Below, one piece after another: positions 5,559 through 6,496 of a DNA stretch of 6,496 nt. How positions within the stretch are numbered: position 1 is the first letter of the stretch; each line of letters starts with the position of its first letter. Location: NCBI GenBank assembly GCA_964539925.1, contig CAZILB010000190.1, positions 1-6,496 on the forward strand, read 5' to 3'. The notes beneath the pieces were generated by a model, which saw nothing but the letters and a program-made list of their open reading frames with translations, made no database searches and was not told the origin of the DNA. This stretch comes from DP-20 sp964539925. GTDB taxonomy: Bacteria; Desulfobacterota; Binatia; UBA9968. The position numbers and the translations under genes were made by a program.

Positions 5559-6496
5559 ATGCGCGGACCGAAAAAAAGCGGCTATCTGCCGGCCCTTTTC
5601 CTGTGCTTGATTCTTTCAATCTCACTGCTTGCCTGTCTACCGCCGCCGGCCGTGCGATCCGGCGCGCCTGAACTTCGCGTGACATCGATGCCCATCCACT
5701 TGGACTCCAATGAGCCTGAGCGAAAACAATTTGGCGCACTGACTCTTTTAAGCGCATTCCAAATACGGTCGAACGACAGACGCTTCGGCGGGCTCTCGGG
5801 ACTCGCCATCGGCAGCGACGGCAAACTCTACGCGGTATCCGACCGCGGCTACTGGTTGTCGGCCGCCATGCGGCTGAAGCCCAGCGGTGCCCTGGCGGAT
5901 CTTACCGAGTGGCGGATCGCGCCGCTCCTCTCGCCCTCCCGAACACCGGTCACGGGAGCGTGGCGAGATGCCGAGGCGCTGGCCGTAGACCGCGACGGAT
6001 CTTTCCTGGTCGCCTTCGAAGGCGTCCACCGTATCTGGCGCTATGGCGCGCCGCCGCTTACGTTTGAATCTATTCCCGTCGCCGTGCCAACTCCGGCTGT
6101 CCTCGCACAAGCACCCGGCAATGGCGGCATCGAGGGCCTTGCCGTGCTGCCAGACGGCCGGCTTTTGGCATTGACCGAGGAATTTGAAAACCCGGACGGG
6201 AGTTTGAAGGGCTGGCTGATCGATAACGGTCGGTTTGCGGAATTATCCTACCTGCCCGCGCAAGGTTTTCGTGTCACCGACTGCGCCGCGCTCGACAATG
6301 GAGACATTCTGGTTCTGGAGCGCCGCTACGTTCGGTTCGGCATCCTGTCGGCGCGCATGACGCTTGTCAAAGCCGAAAGCATTCGACCCGGGGCCAAGCT
6401 CGTCGGAAAAGAATTGCTCCGCTTGGAACAACCGTTGGCCGTGGACAACTTCGAAGGACTCGCGGTTCAGCAATCGCCGCGAGGAACGATGATCTT
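5559..6496 (+). CDS. Phytase-like / esterase-like beta-propeller lipoprotein, 3' end cut by window edge
   Basis: The frame is open from ATG 5502 or ATG 5559 to the right edge. From 5559, 312 residues are visible and the C-terminus is missing. The N-terminus is a lipoprotein signal: basic MRGPKKS, a hydrophobic core, then LLAC with Cys26 as the likely lipidated residue, followed by a Pro-rich linker. Residue +2 is Leu, which fits outer-membrane sorting. The rest matches the phytase-like domain annotated 'esterase-like activity of phytase': GGLSGLA at 78-84 with 'LYAVSDRG' at 90-97, 'WRDAEALAVD' near 135-144, 'NGGIEGLAVLPDGRLLALTEE' around 188-208, 'FRVTDCAALDNGDILVLERRY' around 237-257, and DNFEGLAV at 296-303 near the edge. 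These repeats of a G-(L/I)-(S/E)-G-L-A motif plus strands suggest a beta-propeller. Its enzyme activity is uncertain; many such proteins have no proven substrate. ATG 5559 is chosen because it gives a normal 26-residue signal. ATG 5502 adds 19 residues, and neither has a clear ribosome binding site. It is divergent from the operon and need not share its function. Confidence 0.82.
   Translation, partial: MRGPKKSGYLPALFLCLILSISLLACLPPPAVRSGAPELRVTSMPIHLDSNEPERKQFGALTLLSAFQIRSNDRRFGGLSGLAIGSDGKLYAVSDRGYWLSAAMRLKPSGALADLTEWRIAPLLSPSRTPVTGAWRDAEALAVDRDGSFLVAFEGVHRIWRYGAPPLTFESIPVAVPTPAVLAQAPGNGGIEGLAVLPDGRLLALTEEFENPDGSLKGWLIDNGRFAELSYLPAQGFRVTDCAALDNGDILVLERRYVRFGILSARMTLVKAESIRPGAKLVGKELLRLEQPLAVDNFEGLAVQQSPRGTMI

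Noticed and set aside
5748..6110. Minus-strand open frames within the phytase-like gene
   Set aside because: They are antisense to a frame with a lipoprotein signal and consistent beta-propeller motifs, and show no start signal or domain.

Overview
The window reads as a piece of a moderately GC-rich bacterial chromosome. It holds five tightly packed genes on the minus strand (about 5459 leftward to the window edge) and one divergent gene on the plus strand (from about 5559 to the right edge). No RNA genes, insertion sequences, CRISPR arrays or phage genes were seen. Clear Shine-Dalgarno sequences, Sec-type signal peptides and a lipobox point to a diderm bacterium. Orphan TctC-type and NMT1/SsuA-type solute receptors next to molybdenum hydroxylases and split thiamine-diphosphate (ThDP) enzymes recall uncultured soil lineages such as Rokubacteria/Methylomirabilota, Binatia or Tectomicrobia. 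That placement is inference from gene style, not from a marker gene.

Minus-strand cluster, in transcription order: (1) a large molybdopterin-binding subunit of the xanthine dehydrogenase / CO dehydrogenase superfamily (3132-5459); (2) a periplasmic TctC/Bug-type solute receptor (2099-3157); (3) the N-terminal (pyrimidine-binding) half of a two-subunit ThDP decarboxylase resembling sulfopyruvate decarboxylase alpha (1585-2082); (4) the matching C-terminal (diphosphate-binding) half (965-1591); (5) an ABC-type periplasmic substrate-binding protein of the NMT1/SsuA class, cut by the left edge (1-961). Successive junctions are a 26-nt overlap, a 16-nt gap, a 7-nt overlap and a 3-nt gap. Each downstream gene has a good ribosome binding site inside or touching the end of the gene before it, so one translationally coupled operon is very likely.

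Functionally the cluster combines capture of small organic anions (two receptors of different transporter classes, no permease in view), hydroxylation or oxidation of a substrate (Mo subunit, with no FeS or FAD partner in view), and non-oxidative decarboxylation of a 2-oxo acid (the ThDP pair). A catabolic module for an unidentified carboxylate or sulfonate is a reasonable hypothesis, but the substrate cannot be read from the sequence.

The intergenic region (about 5460-5558) separates the operon from a divergent lipoprotein with a phytase-like/esterase-like beta-propeller domain, whose 3' end lies beyond the right edge. A possible sigma70-like promoter for the operon lies here. Its position conflicts with the most upstream start of the Mo subunit gene and raises the possibility of a GTG start at 5387.
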